64,000 nucleotides of DNA from Microglena sp. YARC (GCA_022414725.1 CM039464.1:37759372-37823371), one strand, 5' to 3'. Counted from the first letter of the stretch, positions 33,495-43,528 are shown. Numbers and translations: made by a program. The notes: a model not told the origin generated them from the letters alone.

Positions 33495-33727
33495 TGCCCT
33501 CCCTCCTTGTTGACTACAACCAGATATCCACAGCCACCCTTACAAGGTCTCTCAATGACAGTGGGGAACTGGGCATCACCACCAAGGCTCTCTTGACCAT
33601 GCAACAAACCCTGACCAAAGCCCACCCAGACACCCACCAGACCCTCACAAGAAATACCTCACTATCAAAGAAGCCCCTCTTGCTCCAGTAAGTGGACATC
33701 CAGATGCACCTAAATGATGATGTCATT

Positions 33728-33760
<33 letters not shown>

Positions 33761-35480
33761 AGCCCCAAACACAGCCGCTAGACCCTCCACCCTAGTGTCC
33801 CTCCTATCACGCAACCCACCCAACCCAACCGACCACGCGCAATCACAACCAGCCACACACATCACAACTAACCATAACCACTGTCATACGTCCTTCCCGA
33901 CCCTATCTATTACTGATCATGGCAACACCCCCTAAGGCCCCCTTGATTGACTCGCAGGGACGCTAGCGCAAATGGCTGTCTCCCGTGCCAAACCTCCACC
34001 CAGACGCCCATCCCAGCTACTAACACTGGAGGGGCCAGGTCGTCACCGCCCTAGATCCTACTCACCCGGATCACTGGGTAGCCTGCTACCACCTCTGTAA
34101 AGGAGACTTCTGCCACAGCAAGGATGCAGCCACCTATAAGGTGCTGGGTATCACCAAATGCAACGGCACTGATGGCCTTCGTCATACCTGCACCAGGCAT
34201 CTTGCTCCTGACTCCCCCTGCCTACCCCCAAACTCCTACACCTCGTACATGCATCCCACTATGAGTACACTGCTATACTTGGCATCCGAGTCCAACAGAT
34301 TCAGGACACCCCCACCACCCATCTGCAGGTCCAGCATGGACCCATCACCATGCACCCTTCCCACCTCCCATCCTACCTACCTAGCACTAGGATATACCCT
34401 CAAGCATGAGACACCCCTACCATGTGGCCAAACCCAGGCTCACTGGAAACCCATCAGCATTGCCAAACCAAAGTTGATCGAATGAGCGGATAGGAGACCA
34501 AGCCACCTACCACCATCCTCCTAGAGGCCCATAAAACAGCCTCGCACACCACACCAGCTAACAACCCCTCTTACCCCCCTAGAAAGGACGCCCACCTCAC
34601 AAATGCCCAATCCCAAGGGCAGTAGACCCTGGCAGGCACCCTGATTCAATGCCCAAGGGTACTGCAATCTCATGCAACTCATCCACATAGACCCCCTGTA
34701 GAGGCACCCTGACTTGGACATCCCAGCCTCTGGACACTATCATATCCAAGCAGGCCTCCTTTCTCATGCCCAACCCAATAGTGCTCCACCCATCCACCCC
34801 ACCACCACATACCTTTACTCCCCCTCTGGCAATTGCATTGGTCACAGCCCACCTCCTCTACCAACAGAATGCAACACCAATACAAGACCACCCAAGCAAC
34901 CATACCCAGCATGGGGAGCTCATCACACTCCCAACACAACCTAAAATGAATAAAGACAGCAGTGCGCAAAGGGATCAAGGGGGGAAACTCATGTATATGG
35001 GCACTGGCAAACTGATGGACCTCCCCAGGGCCAAACCCTGGGACAAAATGGAGAACCTCCCCACTCCCCAGGGCCAAACCCTGGGACAACCTGGAGGACC
35101 TTCCCAAGGAAAAAACCCTTAGACAAACTAAGGCCAGACCTCCTCTTGACCCCGGATCAACGAACATGCTACAATCCCACCTCGTGTCCCCCCATCCACA
35201 TGATTGAAGTAGTCCGTTACTGCTCTGAAACCAACCAAAACAAAAATATGGAAAAAGGAAATCGGAACAAGATCTATCATAGGCTCTGAAAGATCAGGGA
35301 TATAAAGTGGTATACTCAGTTATTACATTGGGTACCACCGGGACTATAACCACCAATGCATTTCCCAAACTCACCTGCTTAGGTATCTCCAAAGTAGCCG
35401 CTCTTAAGCTCTGCACCAAACTTCACACCCATGCCACTGTCTCCTTGCCGTCCATTGCCCGCGTGCAGACGACACATGGA
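33495..35480 (+). mobile_element. Degenerate family A retrotransposon copy
   Basis: Coding-like but frame-broken sequence, with a poly-C tract at 33731-33760. A cysteine-rich block (WVACYHLCKGDFCHSKDAAT, about 34.08 kb) may be ORF1-like. The 3' part holds the linker MGTGKLMDLPRAKPWD and the RPD / YCSETN / GTTGTI module. APE, RT and RNase H motifs are not recognisable here. Confidence 0.65.
35127..35470 (+). pseudogene. Family A C-terminal module, copy 2
   Basis: LRPDLLLTPDQRTCYNP (35128), then IEVVRYCSETNQNKNM (35203) and, in a shifted frame, VITLGTTGTITTNAF (35318). The glycine of the usual GYC is replaced here (VRYC), and a frameshift lies near 35275. This copy closely matches the one at 59.24-59.55 kb, as part of a larger duplication. 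Confidence 0.65.
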
Positions 35481-35827
35481 ACAGGCCCCAAACCCTCGCC
35501 CCCCCCCCCCCCCCCCCCTCCCCTATTTGTGGTTGACTGGTTGGCCCTAGTGAAGGCAAACGGGCTGGCCCCCTCAACCTCACGCCTCGTAATAAGGCAC
35601 ACACTTGATCTTATAGCCTGTTCTCTTCTCAACGATATGTTAGAAGTAGACATGCTTTTGGCCTACTTTTCATGCCTTTTTTTTGCTCTATTTCTTCTTT
35701 GCTATATTGCTTGTATAGTTGTATCCTTTGTTTGTAAGTTTGAGAATGGTTGGACCCCCCCCCACCCCCCACCCCCCCCCCACCCCCCACACACAGTCAC
35801 ACACGGACACATGATGTTTGTGGGGCA

Positions 35828-36048
35828 GGCTCGTCTTGGGTCAACAATGGCATGTCTGTGTCTATGAGTAATGATAATGCTGGACTCACTGATGGGATGT
35901 ATTCCCTGAGCTGGCGTTGAGCCAGGGATTGGGCGACAGCAAGGACCATTCCCTTACAGAAGTAATACTTGAGCTCCAACTCAAGGAGGACGATGTTGGA
36001 CTAAGCACCGATCCGAAACTACGCACCTCCTCGATCCGAAATGCATAG
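35828..36048 (+). pseudogene. Damaged copy of the 60.23-60.45 kb exon
   Basis: It starts after an AG at 35826-35827 and shares the C-terminal segment LQLKEDDVGL-TDPKLRTSS. A small deletion near 35895 (relative to 60.29 kb) breaks the frame of the first half. The second half stays open to TAG at 36046-36048. Confidence 0.4.
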
Positions 36049-36371
36049 AAACGGACGGGGGACTGCAACTCGGCTGGATGTTTCTTTCTTCTCGCATTGT
36101 ACAACCTTGGCGGATCTAAGTAATAATAACCAACTTAATTGCCATGACAACTGAGTTGCTATATGTTGGTGACTCTCCGGGCTCTCTACGGCATCAACTG
36201 AGATATATAAACTCTCCGGGCTCAGATCTACGGCATCAAATCTTGCCTTGGCCTCAGGGGACTGAAGTGCTTATCCACGAAAACGTTGGGCGCCATTTTT
36301 GCGGAGACCAACCAAAAAGGGCGTACAGCTTCGACAAAGGAATTTCTTTGAAGCCAGCAGATCCTGGTGCG

Positions 36372-36605
36372 ATGGAGCCCCGAAGGTCTTACCAGACGCG
36401 AGCTACCTCGAAACAATTAGTAGCCTCTAAAGACTAGGAAGTAGCGAGCTTTATACTTGGGATACTTGGGCCTCTTCTTCCAGCTTTCTTGGACGTCAAA
36501 GGTCGACAGATCTTAAGACAAACTTGCAAGCAGCTGAGCGAGGACGTGGATGCCTACACTCGGTGCCTGACCTTGGTATTTCCGGAGGGGGAGGAGGAGA
36601 AGAAG
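36372..36605 (+). pseudogene. F-box-like exon 1 with nonsense codon
   Basis: It pairs with the intact exon at 60792-61013. The ATG context and the F-box-like block (ILGPLLPAFLDVKGRQILRQ, then TCKQLSEDVDAYTRCLTLVF) are conserved, and the exon ends in AAG before a GTGCGC donor. At codon 22 TAG stands where the other copy has TTG, truncating the protein. Together with the deletion in exon 2 (38.79 kb) this suggests the left copy is a pseudogene unless a downstream start is used. Confidence 0.65.
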
Positions 36606-36799
36606 GTGCGCCTTGTTTAATGGGTGAAGTCAATTGGGTAGGCTGGTTGGGTTGGGTTTGATTACATGGTCTATCAGCCTTCAGGCTGCTTTCCTTAGAC
36701 AGTGAGTCAACATGGGAAGTATGAACACTACCACACCACAGTCTGTTGCACTGATGTTGGAAGTCTTTTGCCTTGAAAGATTTCTCGGGGAGGAGCGAG

Positions 36800-37105
36800 G
36801 TCATGTCTTGGATCTTCGGTCTTGTATTGATCTAGGATCTTATGTCATATCATATATTAGTCTTGAATCTGTCTTGGATTGGTATTGGATCTTAGGTCTT
36901 GGATCAGTATTGGATCGTAGGTCTTGGATTTTGATTGGATCTCATGCCTTGGATTGGTATTGGATCTTAGGTCTAAGATTGGTCTTGGATAGGATTGGTC
37001 TTCAATCATAGGTAGGTATTGGATTGGTCTTCAATCATAGGTCATTGAAGGGTCTTGGATCTTAGACCTTGGGTTGGTCTTGGATCTGTCTTGGACTGGT
37101 ATTGG
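36800..37105. repeat. TCTTGGATTGG(TATT) minisatellite
   Basis: Irregular units of GGATCTTAGGTCTTGGATTG and GGTATTGGATC. The equivalent intron in the right copy (61.21-61.27 kb) has only a few units, so the array expanded here. Confidence 0.85.
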
Positions 37106-37115
37106 ATCTTAGGTA

Positions 37116-37418
37116 AAGGGTTGTGTAGTATGGACTGGACGCACCTAAAATCCGCATTGTACTCGTTTTCCTGAAAATTGAGTATAAAAAGTGGCATAAT
37201 TGTATTGCTGCCTTCGAATTTGACATGATCAGCATACCACCGAAAAGCCCAGAAAGACCTCTACCTGTTTTCAACTGGATCCAAGGTCATATTAGGAAAA
37301 ACAAAAAGGTTTTCAGGTCAGGGATTGTTTTAATACTAAAAACGTTCCACACTCACTTCTAAAACCCTGTACCGTATCCGTACCAAACCTGTATCCGTAT
37401 TCGTACTACACAACCCTG
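37116..37418. mobile_element. hAT-type MITE with 8-bp target duplication
   Basis: Terminal inverted repeats AAGGGTTGTGTAGTA (37116-37130) and TACTACACAACCCTG (37404-37418) agree at 14 of 15 positions. They are flanked by CTTAGGTA (37108-37115) and CTTACGTA (37419-37426), an 8-bp duplication with one change. The 303-bp element has no transposase. It sits in the intron of the left F-box/LRR copy and is absent from the right copy. Internal CCGTATCC/CCGTATTCG strings resemble the 38.02 kb element. Confidence 0.88.
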
Positions 37419-37811
37419 CTTACGTATTGGATTAGTATTGGATCTTTTGCAATGGATTGAGTTTTCTTTCTCTCTTCTTTCCTCGCTATCTTGGATCTTA
37501 GGTCTGGCCAAGATGGCTCCCTTGTTGCGGTCTGTCATATTGATAGTGCTTTTTTGGCAGTTGTGTTGAGCATTTGCTCTCTGATCCTGCTTTTTACAGG
37601 AAATCTCACAAAGACAGAGGAAATCGTAATCGGTTCTTATACGGTGTAGCCCTACCAATAGTGCAGGCGTAGGTGCAACGATTTGCAACTCCTATCTAGC
37701 CCATGAGGCCGCCACCAGACTGTATAACACATTAGCGGCATAGCTGCTGTGGGTTGAGTAGCTGTTATGTTGCTTAACTGTTCGATAATGGATGCTGATG
37801 GCCTGACCTCC
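37419..37811. other. Intron sequence shared with right copy
   Basis: 37441-37560 aligns with 61260-61390 (TTTTCTTTCTCT ... GATGGCTCCCTTGTTG). No gene recognised. A short ATG frame after 37512 is leucine-rich in the right copy but has stops here. Confidence 0.5.
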
Positions 37812-38003
37812 TTTGTTTTTATTCTGGGTTACCAACAGCAGCTTCTGGGCAGCTCCATGCCACTCGATTGATCCCAAATATTTGACCAGTGCTGGAAGGC
37901 AATGATGCCTCCTTCCAGGTGCACTAGGTTTCTTTAGGCTTGTCTGAATAGTCAGCCAGGGAAGCTGCTGAGGAGCTGCTACGCTTAGCCGAAAATAAAA
38001 ACC
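37812..38003. mobile_element. MITE with terminal inverted repeats
   Basis: The left end TTTGTTTTTATTCTGGGTTA (continuing CCAACAGCAGCTTCTGG) and the reverse complement of the right end (TTGGTTTTTATTTTCGGCTA, then AGCGTAGCAGCTCCTC) align as imperfect TIRs. Same family as 4549-4943 and 6152-6334. Non-coding. Confidence 0.65.
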
Positions 38004-38018
38004 AAGGTTACATCGGGT

Positions 38019-38377
38019 CTGGGTTGTGCTGTTCGGGCCTCACGCACCTAAAACCCGTACGACGTACGGTTTTGTGAAAAAACGTACGCCGTACAGTGCG
38101 TACGGTTGGCTGTACCTAGCTAATCATACCACTAGACCCAACTAAAATTCCACTTGAAACCTGCCGGCATCAAACCCGTGACCCTACAAAGACATGGCCT
38201 AGGAATGTATACCAACCTGATCTTGTTTTATTGCACAATCGGTCTCTCCTAGTTATTGAACTCAACGGTCTCATTGAAATCTTCTTCAAAAGCTCAATGT
38301 TTGGTGAGTTACAGCAAAACCGTACGCAAACCGTACGCAATCAAAACCCGTACGCTAAAATGTAGGGCTCAACCTTG
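38019..38377. mobile_element. hAT-type MITE, CGTACG-rich
   Basis: The ends CTGGGTTGTGC and the reverse complement of GCTCAACCTTG agree at 8 of 11 positions. Flanks CATCGGGT (38011-38018) and CATCTGGT (38378-38385) form an 8-bp duplication with one change. Subterminal regions are packed with CGTACG/CCGTACG strings, a usual place for transposase-binding motifs. No coding frame. Confidence 0.8.
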
Positions 38378-38424
38378 CATCTGGTTACATGATACATAAA
38401 TATATATATTAATAATTATATATT

Positions 38425-38545
38425 CATTCGCATTTGCATCATGTTTGCTACTGTTACCTTTTGTTGTCTTCCTGCTCTCTGATCATTCGCATTTGCATCC
38501 TGTGTGCTACTGTTACCTTTTGTTGTCTTCCTGCTCTCTGATCAT
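38425..38545. repeat. 60-bp direct tandem duplication
   Basis: Two nearly identical copies of CATTCGCATTTGCATCATGT, TTGCTACTGTTACCTTTTGT, TGTCTTCCTGCTCTCTGAT lie immediately after an AT-rich stretch in the intron. Confidence 0.92.
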
Positions 38546-38809
38546 TCAAATGTATACGTGAATACAACAAGATACGTAAATAATACCTCTACATGTGAGT
38601 GCCTCTACATATCGTACCATGTATCGCGTACCACATATCACATATTATGTGACCTTGATAAAAGCAGTGCTGACCTCAACACCTGCCCCACCCCTGTTCC
38701 TCCAGGCTCGACTTGACCTGTCCGACCACTGTATTCTCTACAAGTGCCGTAAACTTGAGCGCTTAGTCATTCGTATTACGAATCACCAGGACATTCTGTC
38801 AAGTCGCCT

Positions 38810-40456
38810 TTGCAGGCGGACCCTGCTGTCTTCCTTGGGCCTCTTCTATGTATCCAATCATTGAAGGAGTTGAACCTGACAGGTATCCAACGTCTGTATC
38901 AAGTGACCAATGTGGGTGTTCTCTCAGATCCGCATGCCCTTGAGAACTATGAATGCAAGAGATTTGAGGATGTTTCTTTCTTGGGCTCATGCACAACTCT
39001 GCAGGCTCTAACACTGAGGAATTGCAGGTCACTTGTGGGTTTGTCAGCTTTGGGGTCATGCGCTAACCTGCAGACACTGGACCTATCTCGTTGCAAGTCC
39101 CTTGTGGATGTGTCAGCTTTGCAGGCATGCACTAACTTGCAGACGCTAGACCTCTCTGGTTGCGAGTCAGCTGCCGATGTGTCTGCTTTGGGGTCGTGCA
39201 ATAACTTGCGGACTGCTACCCTGTGTGTTAGCCATCCACTGGTTGATTTGTCCGCTTTGGGGTCATGCACTAACTTGCAGACTTTGAAGCTGGGTGGTCG
39301 CTTTAATGGTGTGGAGTTGCCAGCTTTAGGGTCTTGCTTTAACCTACAGACACTTGAAGTGTCTCATTGTGATCAGCTTGCAGATGTGTCAGCTTTGGGG
39401 TCGTGCATTAACTTGCAGACGCTCAACCTAACTGGCCGCTTGCTTGCAGATTTGTCAAGTTTGGGGTCGTGTGCCAACCTGGAGACACTTAACTTGTCTC
39501 GATGCGAGTCACTTGCAGATGTGTCAGCTTTGGGGTCATGCACTAACTTGCGGACACTGAACTTGTCTAGTTGCCATTCACTTGCAGATGTGTCAGCTGT
39601 GGGGTCATGTGCCAACCTGGAGACACTGGACTTGTCTAATTGCGATTCACTTGCAGATGTGTCAGCTTTGGGGTTGTGCACTAACTTGCGGACACTACAC
39701 TTGTCTAATTGCGAGTCCCTAGCAGATGTGTCAGTTTTGGGGTCATGTGCCAACCTGCAGGAACTGTACCTGTCTTGGTGCAAGTCACTCGCAGATGTGT
39801 CAGTTGTGGGGTCATGTGCCAACCTAGAGACACTAGTCTTGTCTAGTTGCGCATCACTTGCAGATATGTCAGCTTTGGGGTTGTGCACTAACTTGCACTC
39901 TCTGAGTCTGTCTGCTTGCCAGTCACTTGCAGATGTGTCAGTTTTGGGGTCTTGTGCCAACCTGCAGGAACTGATTTTGTCTTATTGCCAGTCACTCGCA
40001 GATGTGTCAGCTTTGGGGTTATGTGCCAAACTGGAGACGCTGGTCTTGTCTAGTTGCTCGTCACTTGCAGATGTGTCAGCTTTGGGTTCGTGCACTAACT
40101 TGCACTCTCTGAATCTGTCTGGTTGCGAGTCTCTTGCAGATTTGTCAGCTTTGGGGTCGTGTGTCAACTTGCAGACATTGTACTTGTTTCGTTGTAATTC
40201 ACTGGCAGATGTGTCAGCTTTGGGGTCATGCGCTAAACTGAAGTCTCTTGACTTGCGTAAATGCTATAAAATTCGAAAGATTTCAGGCTTGGTAAGGTGT
40301 TCTGAGTTGCGGCTCCTCAGAGTATCTGATGCCATGCAAAAATTACTTGTACCAGCTTTACGGGCTCGCGCACAATTGCAACTGGATATTGAAAAACAAA
40401 TGTCTTGCAGAGACAAAAGGAGAATTGCTATGGCCAGTATGCCTCCCGAATACTAG
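38810..40456 (+). CDS. Leucine-rich repeat protein, exon 2 of left copy
   Basis: A 548-codon open frame made mostly of about 18 LRRs of 23 residues, consensus LADVSALGSCTNLQTLDLSG plus CES. It ends with a capping segment (SELRLLRVSDAMQKLLVPAL) and CRDKRRIAMASMPPEY. Such LRRs form a curved binding surface, often in F-box proteins that choose ubiquitination targets. By comparison with the right copy the exon starts at 38706 after a CAG acceptor (ARLDLSDHCILYKCRKLERL). A 43-base loss near 38.79 kb shifts the frame; had a TTTT not become TTT the loss would be 42 bases and in frame. With the nonsense codon in exon 1, a pseudogene is likely, though the LRR part is intact. Confidence 0.8.
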   Translation: MQADPAVFLGPLLCIQSLKELNLTGIQRLYQVTNVGVLSDPHALENYECKRFEDVSFLGSCTTLQALTLRNCRSLVGLSALGSCANLQTLDLSRCKSLVDVSALQACTNLQTLDLSGCESAADVSALGSCNNLRTATLCVSHPLVDLSALGSCTNLQTLKLGGRFNGVELPALGSCFNLQTLEVSHCDQLADVSALGSCINLQTLNLTGRLLADLSSLGSCANLETLNLSRCESLADVSALGSCTNLRTLNLSSCHSLADVSAVGSCANLETLDLSNCDSLADVSALGLCTNLRTLHLSNCESLADVSVLGSCANLQELYLSWCKSLADVSVVGSCANLETLVLSSCASLADMSALGLCTNLHSLSLSACQSLADVSVLGSCANLQELILSYCQSLADVSALGLCAKLETLVLSSCSSLADVSALGSCTNLHSLNLSGCESLADLSALGSCVNLQTLYLFRCNSLADVSALGSCAKLKSLDLRKCYKIRKISGLVRCSELRLLRVSDAMQKLLVPALRARAQLQLDIEKQMSCRDKRRIAMASMPPEY

Positions 40457-40464
40457 GTACATAC

Positions 40465-41600
40465 TGGGAAACTCTCACATGGTAACTCATATTAGGGTGA
40501 GGCATAGACCTCTTGCAGAATAGAGGGGAATGCCCAACCTTTTGGTGTGAATAGCACTGTGGCACCCTAGCCAACCTGGCACCCTGTTGGGGCGATTAGC
40601 CGCCCTATTGGCGCGAGCAGCCACGCTTGCACCCAAGCCACCCTGACACCCTATTAGCGCAATAAAACACCCCGTTGGCGCGAATGGCCATGCTTGCACC
40701 CGAGCCACTGGCACCATGTTGGGGCGAATAGCCGCCCTGTTGGCACGAATAGCCACGCTTGCACCCGAGCCACTAGCACCATGTTGGGGCGAATAGCCGC
40801 CATGTTGGCGCGAATAGCCACGCTTGCATCCAAGCCACCATTGGCACCGTGTTGGCGCAGTACACAACTAATGATGGAGAGGGCGATAATGATGTTGGGA
40901 TGGATGATGGATGAGGATGCTGATTGTATCCTGGGTTGTAGCACATAACACGAGAGGAAAAAGAAGTTGGGGTTTATTCTTGCTAATAAAATTAAATGGG
41001 TCTAACTGCCTTATATGATGGAATATGTGTTTGTGTACAACGTTCATGATTGTGTGGAATGTGTGAACACAATTTGTTGCAACTAAATGTCAAAAAATAA
41101 ACTACATTAGTCTTACTGGAAGAGATCCTCCCTATTAGCAGCTACATGCAGGGGAACTTCCACATGGTAACTCCTATTGGGGTCAAGGCTAGACCTCTTG
41201 CATAATAGAGGGGAATGGCCATCCTTTTGGCGCGAATAGCCCCCCTAACCACCCTGGCACCTTGTTGGCGCCATTAGCCACCATGTTGGCACGAATAGCC
41301 ACCCTGGCACCTTGTTGGCGCAATTAGCCGCCATGTTAGATTGACTAGCAATCCTGGCACCTTGTTAGTGCGATACACAACTAATGATGATGCATAAGAC
41401 GATAATGATACTGATATGGATGACCAAGGAGAAGCGGATCGTATCCTGGGTCGTAGCACTCAACATAGGAGGAAAAATAAGCTGGGGGTTTCCTTGCATA
41501 GGTGGGCAAGCCCCATGTTAGGTCAACCCTTTCTATAAAATAGGTATAACTGCCTTAGATGGAATGTACACGTGTGGAATGTGTGTGTGAGTGTTAAGTG
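40465..41600. repeat. Tandem duplication after the LRR stop, with ~62-bp repeats
   Basis: 40469-41050 and 41151-41570 are related: both have CACATGGTAACTC, a GACCTCTTGCA-AATAGAGGG segment, ~62-bp units of GCGAATAGCCGCCATGTTGG / CACGCTTGCACCCGAGCCAC, then ACAACTAATGATG ... ATCCTGGGT-GTAGCAC. The unit probably includes the 3' UTR of the LRR gene. The second copy is shorter. Confidence 0.8.
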
Positions 41601-41740
41601 TGGAATGTGTCTGTGTGTTCATGTGTAGAATGTTCATGTGTGGAATGTGTTTGTGTGCTCATGTATGTGTAGATTGTCCATGTGTGGAATGTGTGTGTTC
41701 TTGTATAGAATATTCATGTGTAGAATGTCAATGGGCTGAA
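41570..41740. repeat. TGTGTGGAATGTGTGTGTTCATG repeats
   Basis: Imperfect units of TGTGTGGAATGTG and TTCATGTGTAGAATGT. Confidence 0.85.
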
Positions 41741-42090
41741 TCAAGAATTGCTTATACTTCCAGAAGTAGAGGCACAATCGTGTTATAGTGAGCTGCTGTA
41801 CATTTTTACCATAGCACGGACTTAGGGCCTCCGTCAGTAAAACGATTGTTTATTTGGGGTTCAGTTCATCAAAGCTTTTTCATTTTAGCCCCTCATGTCA
41901 CGTTTGGGAAAGTCCCTGTAGCCTATTTGGCCTACCCATGGACTGAAAAAACAATAACATAGTTAGGGATGTCAAGCTCCTTATCGTACGATTTACAAAT
42001 AGTATTGTATATCGTATGATAATGAGAACTGACACCGTATGATATTTCCAGTTGGCGAACTTTTATCGTACTGATATCGAACTGAAGAGA
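41741..42090. other. No recognisable gene
   Basis: No open frame with motifs. An ATCGTACGATTTACAAATAG ... ATCGTATGATAATG segment at 41.98-42.05 kb recalls the AT palindromes at 31.97 and 62.80 kb. Confidence 0.4.
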
Positions 42091-42094
42091 AAAT

Positions 42095-42225
42095 TAATAA
42101 TTACAAGGGGATCATGTATGTCCTAGCAGTGAAACACCACCGCCCTAATGCCGGACTCAAGAAACCACCCGCCAAGGCAGCGGGGCTCGAACTCCCGTCG
42201 CCAAAGCCTTAACGATAGGGTGTGG
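42095..42225 (-). mobile_element. tRNA-derived SINE-like copy, minus strand
   Basis: Read on the minus strand: TTAAGGCTTTGGCGACGGGAG, TTCGAGCCCCGCTGCC, a body with GAGTCCGGCATTAGGGCGG and TGGTGTTTCACTGCTAGGAC, and the tail CCCCTTGTAATTATTAATT. The first part looks like the 3' half of a tRNA with a good B-box; the rest matches the three plus-strand copies. Confidence 0.65.
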
Positions 42226-42663
42226 ACCAGGGTAGTCCAAGACGCACGTCCTTGCGTCCCAGGACGCAACATGGGGAGGGCCGTTGCGTCCCAGGACGCA
42301 ACAATGGCAGGGTCAGTTGCGTCCCGGACGCAGCCTCATAGATTGGTTGCGTCCGGGACGCAGGTTTTGGAAGTTGGTTGCGTCTCACTTCATTACCCTG
42401 CGTTCTCATGCGTCCCAATGCGCCCCAATGCGCCCCAGTGCGTCTGATGCGTCCGACTCGAGAGTGTCTCAGTGGGTGGTGCAGGACGCAAATGACTCTC
42501 TCAGCCACATAATTTGAATGGACTCGAACCTAAAAATCCCCCACATGCCCCCAGGCCCTGAGTGGATGAGCGGGGTTCAAACAGCACCCTAGTCTAAAGC
42601 CTAGAATTTTTTGATGTGATCGATTTATTCTAATCGAACTCCAAAAATATTCGAACCGTCAAA

Positions 42664-42750
42664 ATGCAATCTCGCGGCACGCCCAATGCTCCGACAAAGC
42701 AGCGAAGGCTGGATGATTTTTTTGTTGCCAAGCCCGCTGCTGCTGCTTGA
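42664..42750 (+). other. Short ORF with PIP-box-like motif
   Basis: A 28-codon frame starts MQSRGTPNAPTKQRRLDDFF and ends in an alanine run. Q-x-x-L-x-x-F-F matches the consensus for binding PCNA. The frame is short and could be chance, or the start of a decayed transposase. Confidence 0.25.
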
Positions 42751-43082
42751 GTCAATGAGATGGAATGGGACGCAGTGGGACGCATCAAGCATGGAGAAAA
42801 ATTGAGACGCAGTGGGACGCATCAAGCTGCTGTTGCTGTGGGAGGGGGAAAGAGGAAGATTTGGGACGCAACCTTCAAACTTTACTGCTTCCCGGGACGC
42901 AACCTACGAAATTGGCTGCGTCCCAGGACGCAATTGAAATTGAAATTGTTACATCCGAGTAATGCGCCACTCTCAGGACGTGAAGTTAAGGACACCACTG
43001 CGTAAGCCGGAGCTAGCAGTAGTCACTATAAAAGAGTCTCCTTGTCAGGGAGTCTGAATAAGCCCCTGGTGGGCAAACTTTA

Positions 43083-43456
43083 ACAAGGAGAACCAGGGAA
43101 ATTACTAATCCCCTGGTATTGAGCCCTGTTGGGTCTCCATAAAGCGTCTGCACTGTAAAATACTTGAAAGCTAGAAATAGAGTGAGAGTGGACTGTGTCT
43201 GCCAGTCGAAGGGCACACAATCTGTTAAGTCCAAGTGTAGCCATAGAGGTCAAAAAGGAGGTTGGGATAGTACCCGTTGTTCCAATTGTGATAACTACGT
43301 AGTGAACAAGATATCCAGCCGATTGGAGGCCATCCACTAGTCTAGCATGCTGGGCATGTTTAGTGATAAGCTTGGTAGCATGGTTGGTATCAGAGCAATA
43401 GCCAAGCTCAAGGTGCCAAATTTCTTTATCTCTTAGGACGGTAGGAGAGTCCCAGG
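43083..43456 (-). pseudogene. Family A C-terminal module, minus-strand copy
   Basis: On the minus strand VLRDKEIWHLELGYCSDTN (upstream part) continues in frame through LVDGLQSAGYLVHYVVITIG and TTGTIPTSFLTSMATLGLNR. The E-x-GYCSDTN and GTTGTIP blocks are intact and in one frame, making this the cleanest copy of the second half of the module. The RPD part is not visible upstream, so it is truncated. The 3' side runs into CAGTAAAATACTTGAAAGC-type sequence without a recognised tail. Confidence 0.75.
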
Positions 43457-43528
43457 ACGCAACCTACCCCTTTGGGTGCGTCCCAGGAAGCAACTCCTGG
43501 GGGCACTGTTTTTTGCTGAGTTTCGTAC

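Larger units (their letters stand above)
35127..36830. repeat. Segmental duplication, left copy
   Basis: This interval pairs with about 59.24-61.26 kb. Both contain the family A module, poly-C, the segment GCAAACGGGCTGGCCCCCTC, a C/CA tract, a possible terminal exon and the F-box-like first exon. The pairing continues in the LRR exons at 38.7 and 62.9 kb. Indels and insertions differ between copies. Confidence 0.85.
42250..43495. repeat. Cluster of TTGCGTCC/GGACGCAA palindromes
   Basis: At least four inverted motifs of the form TTGCGTCC-CA-GGACGCAA or with a shorter centre occur at 42253-42360, another at 42917 and others at 43450-43500. Single GGGACGCA or TGCGTCC words fill the spaces between (42395-42500, 42770-42900). 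The region is otherwise non-coding apart from the small frames noted. Confidence 0.8.

Noticed and set aside
36496..36804. Minus-strand frames opposite the F-box-like exons (also 60907-61218)
   Set aside because: Both are antisense to exon 1 and its intron, whose plus-strand start, donor site and conserved block explain the similarity between copies.
39373..39960. A 195-codon minus-strand frame opposite the LRR exon
   Set aside because: It is the antisense shadow of the LRR repeat (69-bp units), with no separate signal.
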